DNA of 64,000 nt from Stercoripulliclostridium_A sp963642145. Its GTDB lineage: Bacteria; Bacillota; Clostridia; Christensenellales; DTU072. The first letter of the stretch is position 1; each line of letters starts with the position of its first letter. Positions 35,251 through 43,545 of this stretch are shown here, piece after piece. The stretch spans positions 1 to 64,000 of the forward strand of contig CAVIFU010000001.1 of NCBI GenBank assembly GCA_963642145.1, read 5' to 3'. The position numbers were made by a program, and so were the translations under genes. Below the pieces are notes generated by a model, which did not search any database, was not told the origin of the DNA, and saw nothing but the letters and a program-made list of their open reading frames with translations.

Positions 35251-37589
35251 TTGTAACTAAGTATTCGGGCTATTGTCCGAGCGTCGAACGCGCGATAAAT
35301 ATTGCCATTGAAACCGCCGAAAAAGCCCAAAATGTGTATACTTACGGAGCGATAGCGCACAATCACTCCGTTACAGACAGGCTTGGCGTCTACGGAATAA
35401 AAGTTGCGGATTCATTGGAATCTCTAAGTCGCGGAGACACGCTTGTCATAAGCGCGCACGGAGCGTGTCCGGAACTCTATGGAGCGTGCAAAGCGCGCGG
35501 AATTAACGTAGTCGACGCCACTTGTCCCAACGTCAAAAACATTCACAAACTCGTTCAAGAGTACTCCGAGCAGGGGTACTGCATTTTGCTTGCAGGCGAC
35601 AAAAATCACAAAGAAGTACGCGGAATTTGCGGATACGGCAAGAATGTTATCGTCATAAACGAGTGCCCGAAAGAGCTCCCGAACGGATTCGACAAGTACA
35701 TGTTATCGGCACAAACGACCTTTGACAAAGAATCGTTTGACAAAATAGCCGAAAATTTACAATTTTTGGCGAGGAACTCTAAAAAAACACTTGTAATATT
35801 TAACACTATTTGTTATACTACCATACGTAGACAAGCGGAGGCAAGGGAGCTTAGTGCTTTTGCGGATGCGGTGTTCGTTGTGGGAGACGCACAAAGTGCC
35901 AATACGCGAAGACTCGCAAGTATAGCAAGCGCCCGTTGCGAACAAGTTTACCTAATATCGGAAGCTGCCGAATTGGATTCGGTTGCAAATATAAAAAATA
36001 TCACAAAGCCTTGCGTGTTAGCGGGCGCATCGGCTCCCAAAGAGTCGGTTATGGAGGTCATCAACAAAATGGATCAAACAATCAACCCTGTAGATCTTGC
36101 TCAAGAGAACGAGATCAAAACCGAAACCGAAGAAGTTATCACAAATGATGCCGCTACGGAAGAAGTAAAAACCGAAGAAGTAAAAGCTCCCGTAAAGGCG
36201 GACAAAAAATCCGGCGAAATCACCAGTATGGAAGAAGCTCTCAAGAGCGGATACGCTCCCAAGTCTTATCGTGAAGGCATGACCGTCAAGGCCACAATCC
36301 AGAGCATCGAGCCTACCGGCGTAACGGTTTACGTAAATTTGAACGGCAAGAACGACTCCGGCTTCATTTCCGCAGAAGAAATGGAACTTGACGGATCTTA
36401 TGATCCCGGCAAATATGCGATAGGCGATAATCTCCAAGCGATAATTATACCTAAGGGCGATAGCAAAAACAAAGCCATCAACCTTTCCAAGAAGAAATAT
36501 GACGAGCTCCTTGTTGCGGATGAGGCTGTCAAAGCTATCAAAGAGGGCGAAGAATTTACTCTTACCATCGCCCAAGCCATCAAAGGCGGTTTGCTCGGCA
36601 AAATAGGTTCTTACACCATTTTTGTACCGGCGAGCCAAATTCGTATCGGATATGTCAAGAACTTAGAAGAGTACGTAGGCAAGAAGCTTCGTTTGCGTAT
36701 GCTTCCTCCCAAAGAGGACGCGGCGGAAGACGGTGAAGAGAAGCGTCGTCCCAATCCCAAGCGCATCGTTGCAAGCCAACGCATAATCCTTGAGGAAGAA
36801 AGAGCTGCCAAAGAAGAAGCGTTCTGGGACGCAATGCAAGTAAATAACGTCGTTGAAGGCAAAGTAAAGCGTTTTGCCATGAAAGACGGCAAATATTTCG
36901 GCGTATTCGTTTCCATTATGAACAAAGATTGCTTGCTCCATATCAGCGACCTCAGCTGGACAAAAGTCGACGATCCGTCCACGATCCTCGAACTCAACAA
37001 GAAGTACGAGTTTGTAGTTCTCAAAGCCGATAGGGAAAACGACAAAGTTTCTCTCGGATACAAGCAACTCCAAAAACAACCCTATGAACTTGCCGCAGAG
37101 AAATATCATGTCGGCGACGTTATCAAGGGCAAGGTCGAAAGAATCAAAGATTTCGGCGCGTTCATCTCCATCGAGCCCGGTATCGACGGTCTTGTACACG
37201 TCAGCGAAATCAGCCATAAGTGGATTGCAAACGCTGCCGAAGCGCTCAAAGTCGGCGACGAAGTGGAAGCCAAGATCGTAAGCTTTGAAAAGAACAAGAT
37301 TACGCTCAGCATCAAAGCACTCCTTGATCCCCCGGTCGTTGAAGAACATACCGAAGAGGCTACCGACGCCGAAGACGGCAACAAAACAAACAGCCGCGTA
37401 GCTCGCTTCAACAAGAGAGCAACTCAAGCCGATGACAAGCGTTCCGAGCGCAAACCGAGACGCGAAGCCAAGGTTGAGGACGATGAACCGCATGAGTACA
37501 TTTCCTCCACAACCGGTACGACGATGGCGGATCTCTTCAAAGGATTTGACCTTGATAAGTTCAAAGATTCCGACGAAGGCGATAAATAA
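35238..37589 (+). CDS. ispH/rpsA: IspH-ribosomal protein S1 fusion
   Basis: 783 residues. Residues about 1-275 are 4-hydroxy-3-methylbut-2-enyl diphosphate reductase (last MEP-pathway step). The three Fe-S cysteines are in GYCPSV, VDATCPNV and IFNTICYTTI. A Glu/Thr/Lys-rich linker (about 280-330) leads to four S1 RNA-binding domains starting near 345, 435, 540 and 630; the last (VIKGKVERIKDFGAFISI) is the best conserved. The C-terminal tail is charged. Such fusions are known in Clostridia and tie isoprenoid synthesis to translation for unclear reasons. ATG 35238 lies inside cmk; a terminator follows. Confidence 0.94.
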   Translation: MPEIIVTKYSGYCPSVERAINIAIETAEKAQNVYTYGAIAHNHSVTDRLGVYGIKVADSLESLSRGDTLVISAHGACPELYGACKARGINVVDATCPNVKNIHKLVQEYSEQGYCILLAGDKNHKEVRGICGYGKNVIVINECPKELPNGFDKYMLSAQTTFDKESFDKIAENLQFLARNSKKTLVIFNTICYTTIRRQAEARELSAFADAVFVVGDAQSANTRRLASIASARCEQVYLISEAAELDSVANIKNITKPCVLAGASAPKESVMEVINKMDQTINPVDLAQENEIKTETEEVITNDAATEEVKTEEVKAPVKADKKSGEITSMEEALKSGYAPKSYREGMTVKATIQSIEPTGVTVYVNLNGKNDSGFISAEEMELDGSYDPGKYAIGDNLQAIIIPKGDSKNKAINLSKKKYDELLVADEAVKAIKEGEEFTLTIAQAIKGGLLGKIGSYTIFVPASQIRIGYVKNLEEYVGKKLRLRMLPPKEDAAEDGEEKRRPNPKRIVASQRIILEEERAAKEEAFWDAMQVNNVVEGKVKRFAMKDGKYFGVFVSIMNKDCLLHISDLSWTKVDDPSTILELNKKYEFVVLKADRENDKVSLGYKQLQKQPYELAAEKYHVGDVIKGKVERIKDFGAFISIEPGIDGLVHVSEISHKWIANAAEALKVGDEVEAKIVSFEKNKITLSIKALLDPPVVEEHTEEATDAEDGNKTNSRVARFNKRATQADDKRSERKPRREAKVEDDEPHEYISSTTGTTMADLFKGFDLDKFKDSDEGDK

Positions 37590-37597
37590 AACCAAAC

Positions 37598-37628
37598 GGG
37601 CTGCCTTAAAGGTAGCCCTTAATTTTTT
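37598..37628 (+). terminator. Terminator after ispH-rpsA
   Basis: GGGCTGCC/GGTAGCCC stem (one GU pair) with loop TTAAA and a T-rich tail, directly before the purB start. Confidence 0.85.
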
Positions 37629-37630
37629 AA

Positions 37631-39076
37631 GTGAATATGGATCATAACAGATATAATAATCCGTTAACTACTCGTTATGCAACCGAAGCCATGTCGGAGA
37701 TATTTTCCGATCAACATAGGATAGCATATTTCCGCAAGCTTTGGGTCGCTTTGGCTAAGGGCGAAAAAACCTTGGGCTTGGGTATCACGGACGAACAAAT
37801 CAAAGAGCTGGAAGCGCACGTAAACGATATCGATTTCGAGCTGGAAGCGGAAAGGGAAAAACTTGTACGCCACGACGTTATGGCGCACATATATACCTAC
37901 GGAGTCGCCTGCCCGAGCGCGGCGCCCATAATCCATTTGGGCGCTACAAGTTGCTATGTTACTGATAATGCCGATGTGCTTGTCTATCGCGACGCTATCG
38001 GGCTGATTAAGCTGAAAATAGTAGCTATCCTTCAAAAATTGAGGGGCTTTGCACAAAAGTATCGCGCCACGCCCACACTCGGTTACACACACCTGCAACC
38101 GGCTCAACTCGTGACGGTAGGTAAACGCGCCACGCTTTGGATGCAAGATCTTTTAATTGACCTCGAAGCCATAGATTTTGCCTTATCCGAGCTTAAATTG
38201 CGTGGCGTAAAGGGAACTACCGGTACGCAAGCAAGTTTTCTGTCGTTATTTAACGGCGACGCGCAAAAAGTAGAAGAACTCGATCGTTTCGTTTGCAGAG
38301 AATTCGGTGACAACGAGTCAATTGCCGTTTCCGGGCAAACTTACACTCGCAAACTCGATTATTATGTAGTATCCGCACTTTCCGGGTTTGCGCAATCGGC
38401 ATATAAATTCGCGCAGGACATCAGAATTTTACAGAGCTACAAAGAGATAGAAGAGCCGTTTGCCGAAAAACAAATAGGCTCGTCCGCCATGGCTTACAAA
38501 CGTAACCCGATGCGTTCGGAGCGCATATGCTCGCTTGCGCGGTATTTGGTATCGTTACCGGTCAATACCGCGATGACTGCATGCGTACAAGGCTTTGAGC
38601 GCACTCTCGACGATAGCGCTAACAGGCGCATTGTAATGGGCGATGCGTTTATGACGGCTGACGCCATATGCGAGCTGATGCTCAATGTGTCCGGCGGATT
38701 AGTCGTGTACGAAAACGTTATAAATCGCAGAATAGCCGAAGAGATTCCGTTTATGGCTACCGAAAACATTTTGATGTCGTCTGTCAAGAAGGGCGGTAAC
38801 AGACAAGAATTGCACGAAAAAATTCGCACGTACGCAATGGAAGCGGAGAAAAAATCTCGCATGACAGGCGAACCGAACGATTTGTTAACAAGACTTAAAG
38901 CCGATCCGGATTTTGCGCCGGTAATTGACGGAAGCGACGTTTTGTCACCCTCAAACTACATCGGGATGGCTCCCGAACAGGTAGACAAATTTATTGAAAC
39001 GCGCGTAGATCCGATAATCGAGGCGCACAAAACCGAACTTGAAACACTTAAAGGGGCCGGAGAAATCAAGATATAA
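37631..39076 (+). CDS. purB: Adenylosuccinate lyase
   Basis: 481 residues, fumarase/aspartase superfamily; catalyses two steps of purine synthesis. LGYTHLQPAQLVTVGKRA carries the catalytic His and GSSAMAYKRNPMRSE is the superfamily signature with the catalytic Ser. The length matches the clostridial/vertebrate-like form. The start may be GTG 37631 or ATG 37637; neither has a clear ribosome binding site. Confidence 0.96.
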   Translation: MNMDHNRYNNPLTTRYATEAMSEIFSDQHRIAYFRKLWVALAKGEKTLGLGITDEQIKELEAHVNDIDFELEAEREKLVRHDVMAHIYTYGVACPSAAPIIHLGATSCYVTDNADVLVYRDAIGLIKLKIVAILQKLRGFAQKYRATPTLGYTHLQPAQLVTVGKRATLWMQDLLIDLEAIDFALSELKLRGVKGTTGTQASFLSLFNGDAQKVEELDRFVCREFGDNESIAVSGQTYTRKLDYYVVSALSGFAQSAYKFAQDIRILQSYKEIEEPFAEKQIGSSAMAYKRNPMRSERICSLARYLVSLPVNTAMTACVQGFERTLDDSANRRIVMGDAFMTADAICELMLNVSGGLVVYENVINRRIAEEIPFMATENILMSSVKKGGNRQELHEKIRTYAMEAEKKSRMTGEPNDLLTRLKADPDFAPVIDGSDVLSPSNYIGMAPEQVDKFIETRVDPIIEAHKTELETLKGAGEIKI

Positions 39077-39077
39077 A

Positions 39078-39104
39078 AATACGTCCGTATCAAACGGACG
39101 TATT
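39078..39104 (-). terminator. Terminator of tRNA-Trp (also after purB)
   Basis: ATACGTCCGT/ACGGACGTAT perfect 10-bp stem with 5-base loop; on the minus strand T residues follow. It lies between two converging genes and may serve both. Confidence 0.8.
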
Positions 39105-39179
39105 TGGCAGGGGAGACGCGAGTCGAACACGCAATCGACGGTTTTGGAGACCGTTGCCATACCATTAGGCCACTCCCCT
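39105..39179 (-). tRNA. tRNA-Trp (CCA)
   Basis: 75 nt including encoded CCA. Acceptor AGGGGAG (39173-39179) pairs with CTCCCCT (39109-39115), followed by G and CCA. Anticodon loop CTCCAAA gives anticodon CCA. TTCGACTC T-loop present. It stands alone with its own promoter and terminator. Confidence 0.95.
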
Positions 39180-39195
39180 AAGTGCTAACGGAAAC

Positions 39196-39224
39196 ATTAT
39201 AACCAAAATCACAAAGTAAGTCAA
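39196..39224 (-). promoter_or_regulatory. Sigma-A promoter of tRNA-Trp
   Basis: Minus strand TTGACT (39219-39224), 17-bp spacer, TATAAT (39196-39201); +1 about 10 bases before the tRNA. Confidence 0.85.
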
Positions 39225-39252
39225 TCGTTATTGCAATAAAAAGTAAGTAGCT

Positions 39253-39693
39253 ATGAAGATTGTAGATTTATATACCGACGGTGCGTGCAGCGGCAATCCG
39301 GGAGCAGGCGGTTGGTGCGCGATTTTAATATACAAGGGAACCGAGCTCGTGCTTTCAGGCGGTGAGGCAGAAACGACAAACAACCGCATGGAGCTCATGG
39401 GAGTCATCAGGGGGTTGCAACGACTCAAAGAATCTTGCGAAGTGCACATATACAGCGATTCCGCGTATTATGTCAATGCGATAGAAAAAGGTTGGATAGA
39501 CACATGGCTGATGAACAATTGGCAAACTAAGCAGAAGACGCCCGTCAAAAACCAAGATTTATGGCAAGAACTGCTTGCGGAAATGCAAAAGCATGCCGTC
39601 AGGGTGATCAAAGTCAAAGGGCATAGCGATAATGAGTATAATAACAAATGCGATGCAATAGCAAGAAGTGAAATCAAAAAATTGCAAGTCTAA
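39253..39693 (+). CDS. rnhA: Ribonuclease HI
   Basis: 146 residues. DLYTDGACSGNPGAGGW, ETTNNRMELMGVIRGL, HIYSDSAYYVNAI and KGHSDNEYNNKCDAIA carry the four catalytic acidic residues (DEDD). Degrades the RNA strand of RNA:DNA hybrids. I see no good ribosome binding site; AAGTAAGTAG before ATG 39253 is weak. Flanked by the tRNA and by a terminator. Confidence 0.95.
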   Translation: MKIVDLYTDGACSGNPGAGGWCAILIYKGTELVLSGGEAETTNNRMELMGVIRGLQRLKESCEVHIYSDSAYYVNAIEKGWIDTWLMNNWQTKQKTPVKNQDLWQELLAEMQKHAVRVIKVKGHSDNEYNNKCDAIARSEIKKLQV

Positions 39694-39698
39694 AAAAT

Positions 39699-39738
39699 CG
39701 GCTGCTAAGAAGTTTTCTTAACAGCCGTCTTTTTTGTT
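39699..39738. terminator. Bidirectional terminator between rnhA and the PadR-type gene
   Basis: CGGCTGCTAAGAA pairs with TTCTTAACAGCCG, with T residues after it on both strands. The two genes converge here. The stem closely resembles the rnpB terminator at 98-137. Confidence 0.85.
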
Positions 39739-39746
39739 TCGTGTTT

Positions 39747-41252
39747 TTATTTTTTCAGATGATAATTATTTGACTTATACAGCAATCCGTATATCAGTAC
39801 GGAGATCGGGATGTTTGAAGCTATTATATACGGCACGTACGCGCTTCCTTTGGTGAAATCTACTTTTAGCGAGGGCACTACGAGTGAAACGATTATCGCT
39901 ATTGCAGAAATGATGATGAATACAATTATTGCGTTAATTATTGACGAACTCGGATTGAATTTTGCCTTTATTCGTTTTGTCGGATTGCCTGCCCATATGA
40001 GAGTAGGCACGATGGGAATTAGCAAGCCTACAACGGCAATAATGACGTACGCCGTTATTGAGCCAAACGTTTTGTGTGCGATGATCATAACCAAAAGTTC
40101 GACGAGCAGCACCAGATAGGTAAATATAGCCGTATCGCGATTTATGCGATTGCTATATATGTATTTCATGTAATAGTAGTTTGCAGAATTGGCTTTTTGA
40201 TAAACTCTCAGTTTATAGCCGTCTTCATAGAAAGATTGCTTTACTTCGGCAAAGTGTTTTGCTTTTGTAGCGTCTTCGTCGCGGACGAGCTCATCGCGGT
40301 TAAACGCCTTCATCGCCGTGGCTGTATTGTCCGATGCCGTGTAAATGGCACTCAAAGCTTCTCTGTAATTTTGGTTCGGATTCATTTCCTCCGTAGTACG
40401 CTCTTTTTTGTAGTCGGGCTTATCGTCATACGATGAATTTTGCGAGGTTTTAGTCGTAGCAAGAGGGGCTTGTTCCGAGCTTTTGCTTGTTACGGAATCG
40501 TCCGCATTGCCGACAGACGCGCCGATTTGACGAGCGAACTCACCGATGTACAAAAGTTTGCTTGCCGCGACTTGTCTTTCCTTAATCCGTTGATTGGTCG
40601 CTTCGTCTACGGATGAGTTTGATTTTGTAGCGGAGTCGGTAACATTCTCCGATTTTTGCTCCGAATCCGTTTTTACGGATGGCGTTTGGGATAGGGGAGT
40701 CGTCGGCTGACTCGCGGTTGGTGCGACAACCTGTGTATCTTGCGTTTTTTCGGATGACTCCGATAAATTTTCATTAGCTGCCGTAACCGTTTGGTTTGTG
40801 TTATTATCGATTTCAGGCTTTGACGCAGTATCGTCATCGTAATCGTATGCGCGAACCCTGCGCGTAAGCGGACGTAACTCGCCGGTATCAAACGGCGCTT
40901 CAACGGTGGCAAGGTCTATTTCTTTATCGCTGAGCAATCTGTTAATGATTGTGCGCGAAAATTCCCATTCGCGTTGGTCTTGCAGAACCGTTTCTCTGCC
41001 CTTATCGGTTATGCGGTAATAGCGTCGCCTTCCGCCGTTTGACTCGTCGCCATAGTAAGAAGTAATAAAGCCTTGCTTTTCCAACCTCTTCAGGCATGAG
41101 TAAAGCGTCGGCTGTTTGATTTCGTAGCGACCGTCGCTTAAATTTGAAATAATATCCAGAATTTCGTAGCCGTAACGATCTCTTTCCATAATAGCATTCA
41201 GTATTATGGTATCTACGTGTCCGCGAATTAAATCCGTGTTTACAGTGTCCAT
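39747..41252 (-). CDS. PadR-type regulator with membrane domain
   Basis: 501 residues, unusual fusion. Residues about 1-105 are a PadR winged-helix domain (DTIILNAIMERDRYGYEIL, KQPTLYSCLKRLEKQGFI, GRRRYYRITDKGRE). A long low-complexity Ser/Thr/Gln/Lys-rich region follows (about 125-300). Then come a short helical part and four hydrophobic helices (about 370-390, 397-417, 435-460, 475-493). Classic PadR proteins are soluble and about 110-180 residues. This one would bind DNA from the membrane. It lies 9 bp after lexA and is probably cotranscribed. Confidence 0.88.
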   Translation of the reverse strand: MDTVNTDLIRGHVDTIILNAIMERDRYGYEILDIISNLSDGRYEIKQPTLYSCLKRLEKQGFITSYYGDESNGGRRRYYRITDKGRETVLQDQREWEFSRTIINRLLSDKEIDLATVEAPFDTGELRPLTRRVRAYDYDDDTASKPEIDNNTNQTVTAANENLSESSEKTQDTQVVAPTASQPTTPLSQTPSVKTDSEQKSENVTDSATKSNSSVDEATNQRIKERQVAASKLLYIGEFARQIGASVGNADDSVTSKSSEQAPLATTKTSQNSSYDDKPDYKKERTTEEMNPNQNYREALSAIYTASDNTATAMKAFNRDELVRDEDATKAKHFAEVKQSFYEDGYKLRVYQKANSANYYYMKYIYSNRINRDTAIFTYLVLLVELLVMIIAHKTFGSITAYVIIAVVGLLIPIVPTLIWAGNPTKRIKAKFNPSSSIINAIIVFIIISAIAIIVSLVVPSLKVDFTKGSAYVPYIIASNIPISVLIYGLLYKSNNYHLKK

Positions 41253-41261
41253 TATGCGCCT

Positions 41262-41891
41262 CTAATTAATTTCCGTCCTTATCAGACCTATCACTACGCC
41301 CAAAATCGTAAGCTCTGTCGGGTAAATGTCGTCCATATATTTATTTTCGGGATGCAGACGAATTACGCCGTTTTCGTTGTAATAACGCTTGACCGTGGCG
41401 CATTCGTCCTCAACCATTGCGACCACCACTTGCCCGTTGTTTGCCGTCGGTTGACTGCGCACGAGAATTTTATCGCCGTCGTTTATCCCGATTTCAATCA
41501 TGCTTGTACCGATTACGTCAAGCATAAACACGTCTCCGTGGGCATTGCGGAATAGATCCGACGGAAAGTAATAGGTTTCGTCGGAGTCCTCTACGGCAAG
41601 TTTGGGAACGCCTGCGGTAACACTACCGATGAGTGAAATCGGACAAAAGTCATTCGTATTCAAATGCGACTTTGTAGTAACTTCGATTCCTCGGCTTGTT
41701 TGACGATTGATTTTTAATTCGCCGGCAGATTCCAACTTGCGAAGATAGTATGAAGCGCTCGAAGTGGATTTAATATTGAACTTGTCGCAAATTTCTCGTA
41801 TCGTAGGAGGAAAACCGCGCTCGTCAACGGTGTCGGAGATGTAATCACGCACGCAAGATAATTTTTCTTTCATTTCATCACATTTCGTCAT
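41262..41891 (-). CDS. lexA: SOS repressor LexA
   Basis: 209 residues. N-terminal winged helix (VRDYISDTVDERGFPPTIREI, STSSASYYLRKLE), the Ala-Gly autocleavage site in TAGVPKLA, then the catalytic Ser in GTSMIE and Lys in ATVKRYY. Represses DNA-damage genes until RecA-stimulated self-cleavage. GGAGGT seven bases before ATG 41891 decides the start; a TTG further upstream is rejected. Only a half operator-like CGAACGT is seen upstream, so its binding motif in this organism is not obvious. Confidence 0.95.
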   Translation of the reverse strand: MTKCDEMKEKLSCVRDYISDTVDERGFPPTIREICDKFNIKSTSSASYYLRKLESAGELKINRQTSRGIEVTTKSHLNTNDFCPISLIGSVTAGVPKLAVEDSDETYYFPSDLFRNAHGDVFMLDVIGTSMIEIGINDGDKILVRSQPTANNGQVVVAMVEDECATVKRYYNENGVIRLHPENKYMDDIYPTELTILGVVIGLIRTEIN

Positions 41892-41907
41892 TGCTACCTC
41901 CGCTTCG

Positions 41908-41936
41908 ATTATATTATAAATATACTCGTTTATCAA
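41908..41936 (-). promoter_or_regulatory. Sigma-A promoter of lexA
   Basis: Minus strand TTGATA (41931-41936), 17-bp spacer, TATAAT (41908-41913), short leader with GGAGGT. Confidence 0.7.
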
Positions 41937-42023
41937 GACGTTCGACAAGATTTTTACTCATCGGATATAATATAACACATATCGCGTCAAAATGCAAACA
42001 TAAGTTCTAATTAAACCGAAAAT

Positions 42024-42034
42024 TTTTGCGAATA
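42024..42034 (+). promoter_or_regulatory. Isolated copy of dif-like arm
   Basis: TTTTGCGAATA, identical to one arm of the palindrome at 43503-43530, lies between lexA and xerS. Another exact copy is in the xerS promoter (43147-43157). Confidence 0.5.
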
Positions 42035-42064
42035 CTATGAGATTGCGCTTTATTTAGAATACAT

Positions 42065-43129
42065 TTATTTCTTCCTGAGCGTGACTTTGGTGCTCGCGTC
42101 GCGTTTTATGTCCTCATCAAGCGCCGCGTAATGTTTTTTTGTCGTATTTACGTCACGGTGCCCGAGAACTTCCGCAACCACGTAAATATCCTTTGTCTCA
42201 CGGTAGAGTGCGGTTCCGTAGGTTGAACGCAGCTTGTGCGGAGACACCGATTTAAGCGGATTTACAATACCTGTGTATTTTTTAATTAAGTTTTCCACGG
42301 CGCGTACGGTTATTCGTTTGTTTTGCAGGGACAAAAACAGGGCATTTTCTTCGCCGTATTTCCCGGCTTTCATCAATCTGTCATTACGCCAGCCGATGTA
42401 TAGGTCCAGAGCCTCTTTTACTTCGTCCGAAAAGTACAAAACGGACATATTGCCGCCTTTGCGCGTCACCTTGAATGCGTTATTTGTCATATCGATGTCG
42501 TCAACGTTCAATCCGACAAGTTCGCTTACACGGATTCCCGTGCCTAAGAACATAGAGATAATGGCGAGATCGCGATCTCGTGTATTCAGATTATATGCGT
42601 CGCGGAACTCGGAACCGAATTTTTTATCGCTTTCCACGGTTGCCATTACGCCGTCAACTTCGCTGTCATCCAAGCGGATTATTGTTTTATCGTGGAGTTT
42701 TGGCATTGAAACTTTTGATGCGACGTTTTCGTCCAACATATTCTTATTGTAGAAATACTTGAACATTGAGCGGACGGAGCTTAATTTGCGCGCTTTGGCT
42801 TTTTCGCCGTTGCAATAGGGCTTGCCGTTATAAGTATAATAAGATAAATAACGCAAAAAATACTCAATTTCAGTCGATGTTACGTAGTCGTTGAGATCTT
42901 GTAGCGTGATATTGGCAACGTTTTTGCCGATGAAACCGCGCACTTTATGCGTTAAAAAATCGAAAAATATTCCGAGATCCGTCGCGTAATTCAGCTTTGT
43001 GAGCACAGACGTTCGCATATCTATACCGGTGAAAAAATCGTTGCAAAAATAAGGGAGTTTTTCCAAAACTTCGCTGAACTTTTCGTATTTTTCACGGTTA
43101 AATTCATCGTAATATCTTTCTTTTGCCAT
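42065..43129 (-). CDS. xerS: XerS-like tyrosine recombinase
   Basis: 354 residues, single-protein Xer recombinase type. N-terminal SAM-like core-binding domain (about 30-150); catalytic domain with RDLAIISMFLGTGIRVSEL (first Arg), SPHKLRSTYGT (HxxR), EVLGHRD and the final HYA with the nucleophilic Tyr. Length (XerS of streptococci is 356) and VTRKGG, DLAII blocks favour XerS over XerC/D. XerS alone resolves chromosome dimers at dif. The start ATG 43129 follows a leaderless promoter; longer in-frame starts precede that promoter. A dif-like palindrome lies 370 bp upstream. Confidence 0.85.
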   Translation of the reverse strand: MAKERYYDEFNREKYEKFSEVLEKLPYFCNDFFTGIDMRTSVLTKLNYATDLGIFFDFLTHKVRGFIGKNVANITLQDLNDYVTSTEIEYFLRYLSYYTYNGKPYCNGEKAKARKLSSVRSMFKYFYNKNMLDENVASKVSMPKLHDKTIIRLDDSEVDGVMATVESDKKFGSEFRDAYNLNTRDRDLAIISMFLGTGIRVSELVGLNVDDIDMTNNAFKVTRKGGNMSVLYFSDEVKEALDLYIGWRNDRLMKAGKYGEENALFLSLQNKRITVRAVENLIKKYTGIVNPLKSVSPHKLRSTYGTALYRETKDIYVVAEVLGHRDVNTTKKHYAALDEDIKRDASTKVTLRKK

Positions 43130-43135
43130 AAGTAA

Positions 43136-43164
43136 AATATAACACATTTTGCGAATAAATACAA
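43136..43164 (-). promoter_or_regulatory. Sigma-A promoter of xerS, leaderless, with internal dif-like arm
   Basis: Minus strand TTGTAT (43159-43164), 17-bp spacer, TATATT (43136-43141), then six bases and ATG. The spacer contains TATTCGCAAAA, an exact arm of the dif-like site, so XerS might bind its own promoter. Confidence 0.72.
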
Positions 43165-43502
43165 CCATAAAATAAATATTTTTGCGGAATCGTATTGTGC
43201 GATCGAGAAGAAATTGAAACGTTGAAAGATACCGATCGAAGAATTGTTTGTAAAGCGAAACCATATTACCATACGCATGAAAACTTGGTCCGGTCGGACT
43301 TTATAAGATACTATAAAAATTATTCGAGCGCGATCAAATGATAAGCTTAAATCATAAAAAACAATACGTTGCGGCTCGGAGAATTTGAGCTATAAAAAAT
43401 TATGCGAATAGATAGCTCGGATTTGAGAAAAATCGGCCAAAAACAAGTTTTACCGAAAAACAGCCATAAATTATCAAAAATCAACCACTCTCGGACGCTA
43501 TT
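43165..43502. other. AT-rich gap between xerS promoter and the island
   Basis: No gene is seen. It contains a near-copy of the dif arm (TTATGCGAATA, about 43398-43408) inside a GAGCTAT/ATAGCTC inverted repeat. Confidence 0.5.
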
Positions 43503-43530
43503 TATTCGCAAAACTATTGTTTTGCGAATA
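43503..43530. other. dif-like site (28 bp)
   Basis: Arms TATTCGCAAAA (43503-43513) and TTTTGCGAATA (43520-43530) are exact inverted copies around six bases CTATTG, the 11-6-11 layout of Xer/dif sites. The inner part resembles the streptococcal difSL core as I remember it (GAAAA, centre, TTTTC). No T run follows, so it is not a terminator. Its position near xerS matches streptococci, where difSL adjoins xerS. Confidence 0.65.
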
Positions 43531-43545
43531 GTTATTTCAATACCC

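Noticed and set aside
41891..41948. TTG start for lexA, 19 codons upstream
   Set aside because: It lies upstream of the predicted transcription start, and GGAGGT is placed for ATG 41891.
42024..42034. Second complete dif site between lexA and xerS
   Set aside because: Only one arm is present; the opposite side shows no inverted copy.
43503..43530. Terminator for the 172-residue island gene
   Set aside because: The perfect stem has no T run on either strand and matches an 11-6-11 recombination site layout better.
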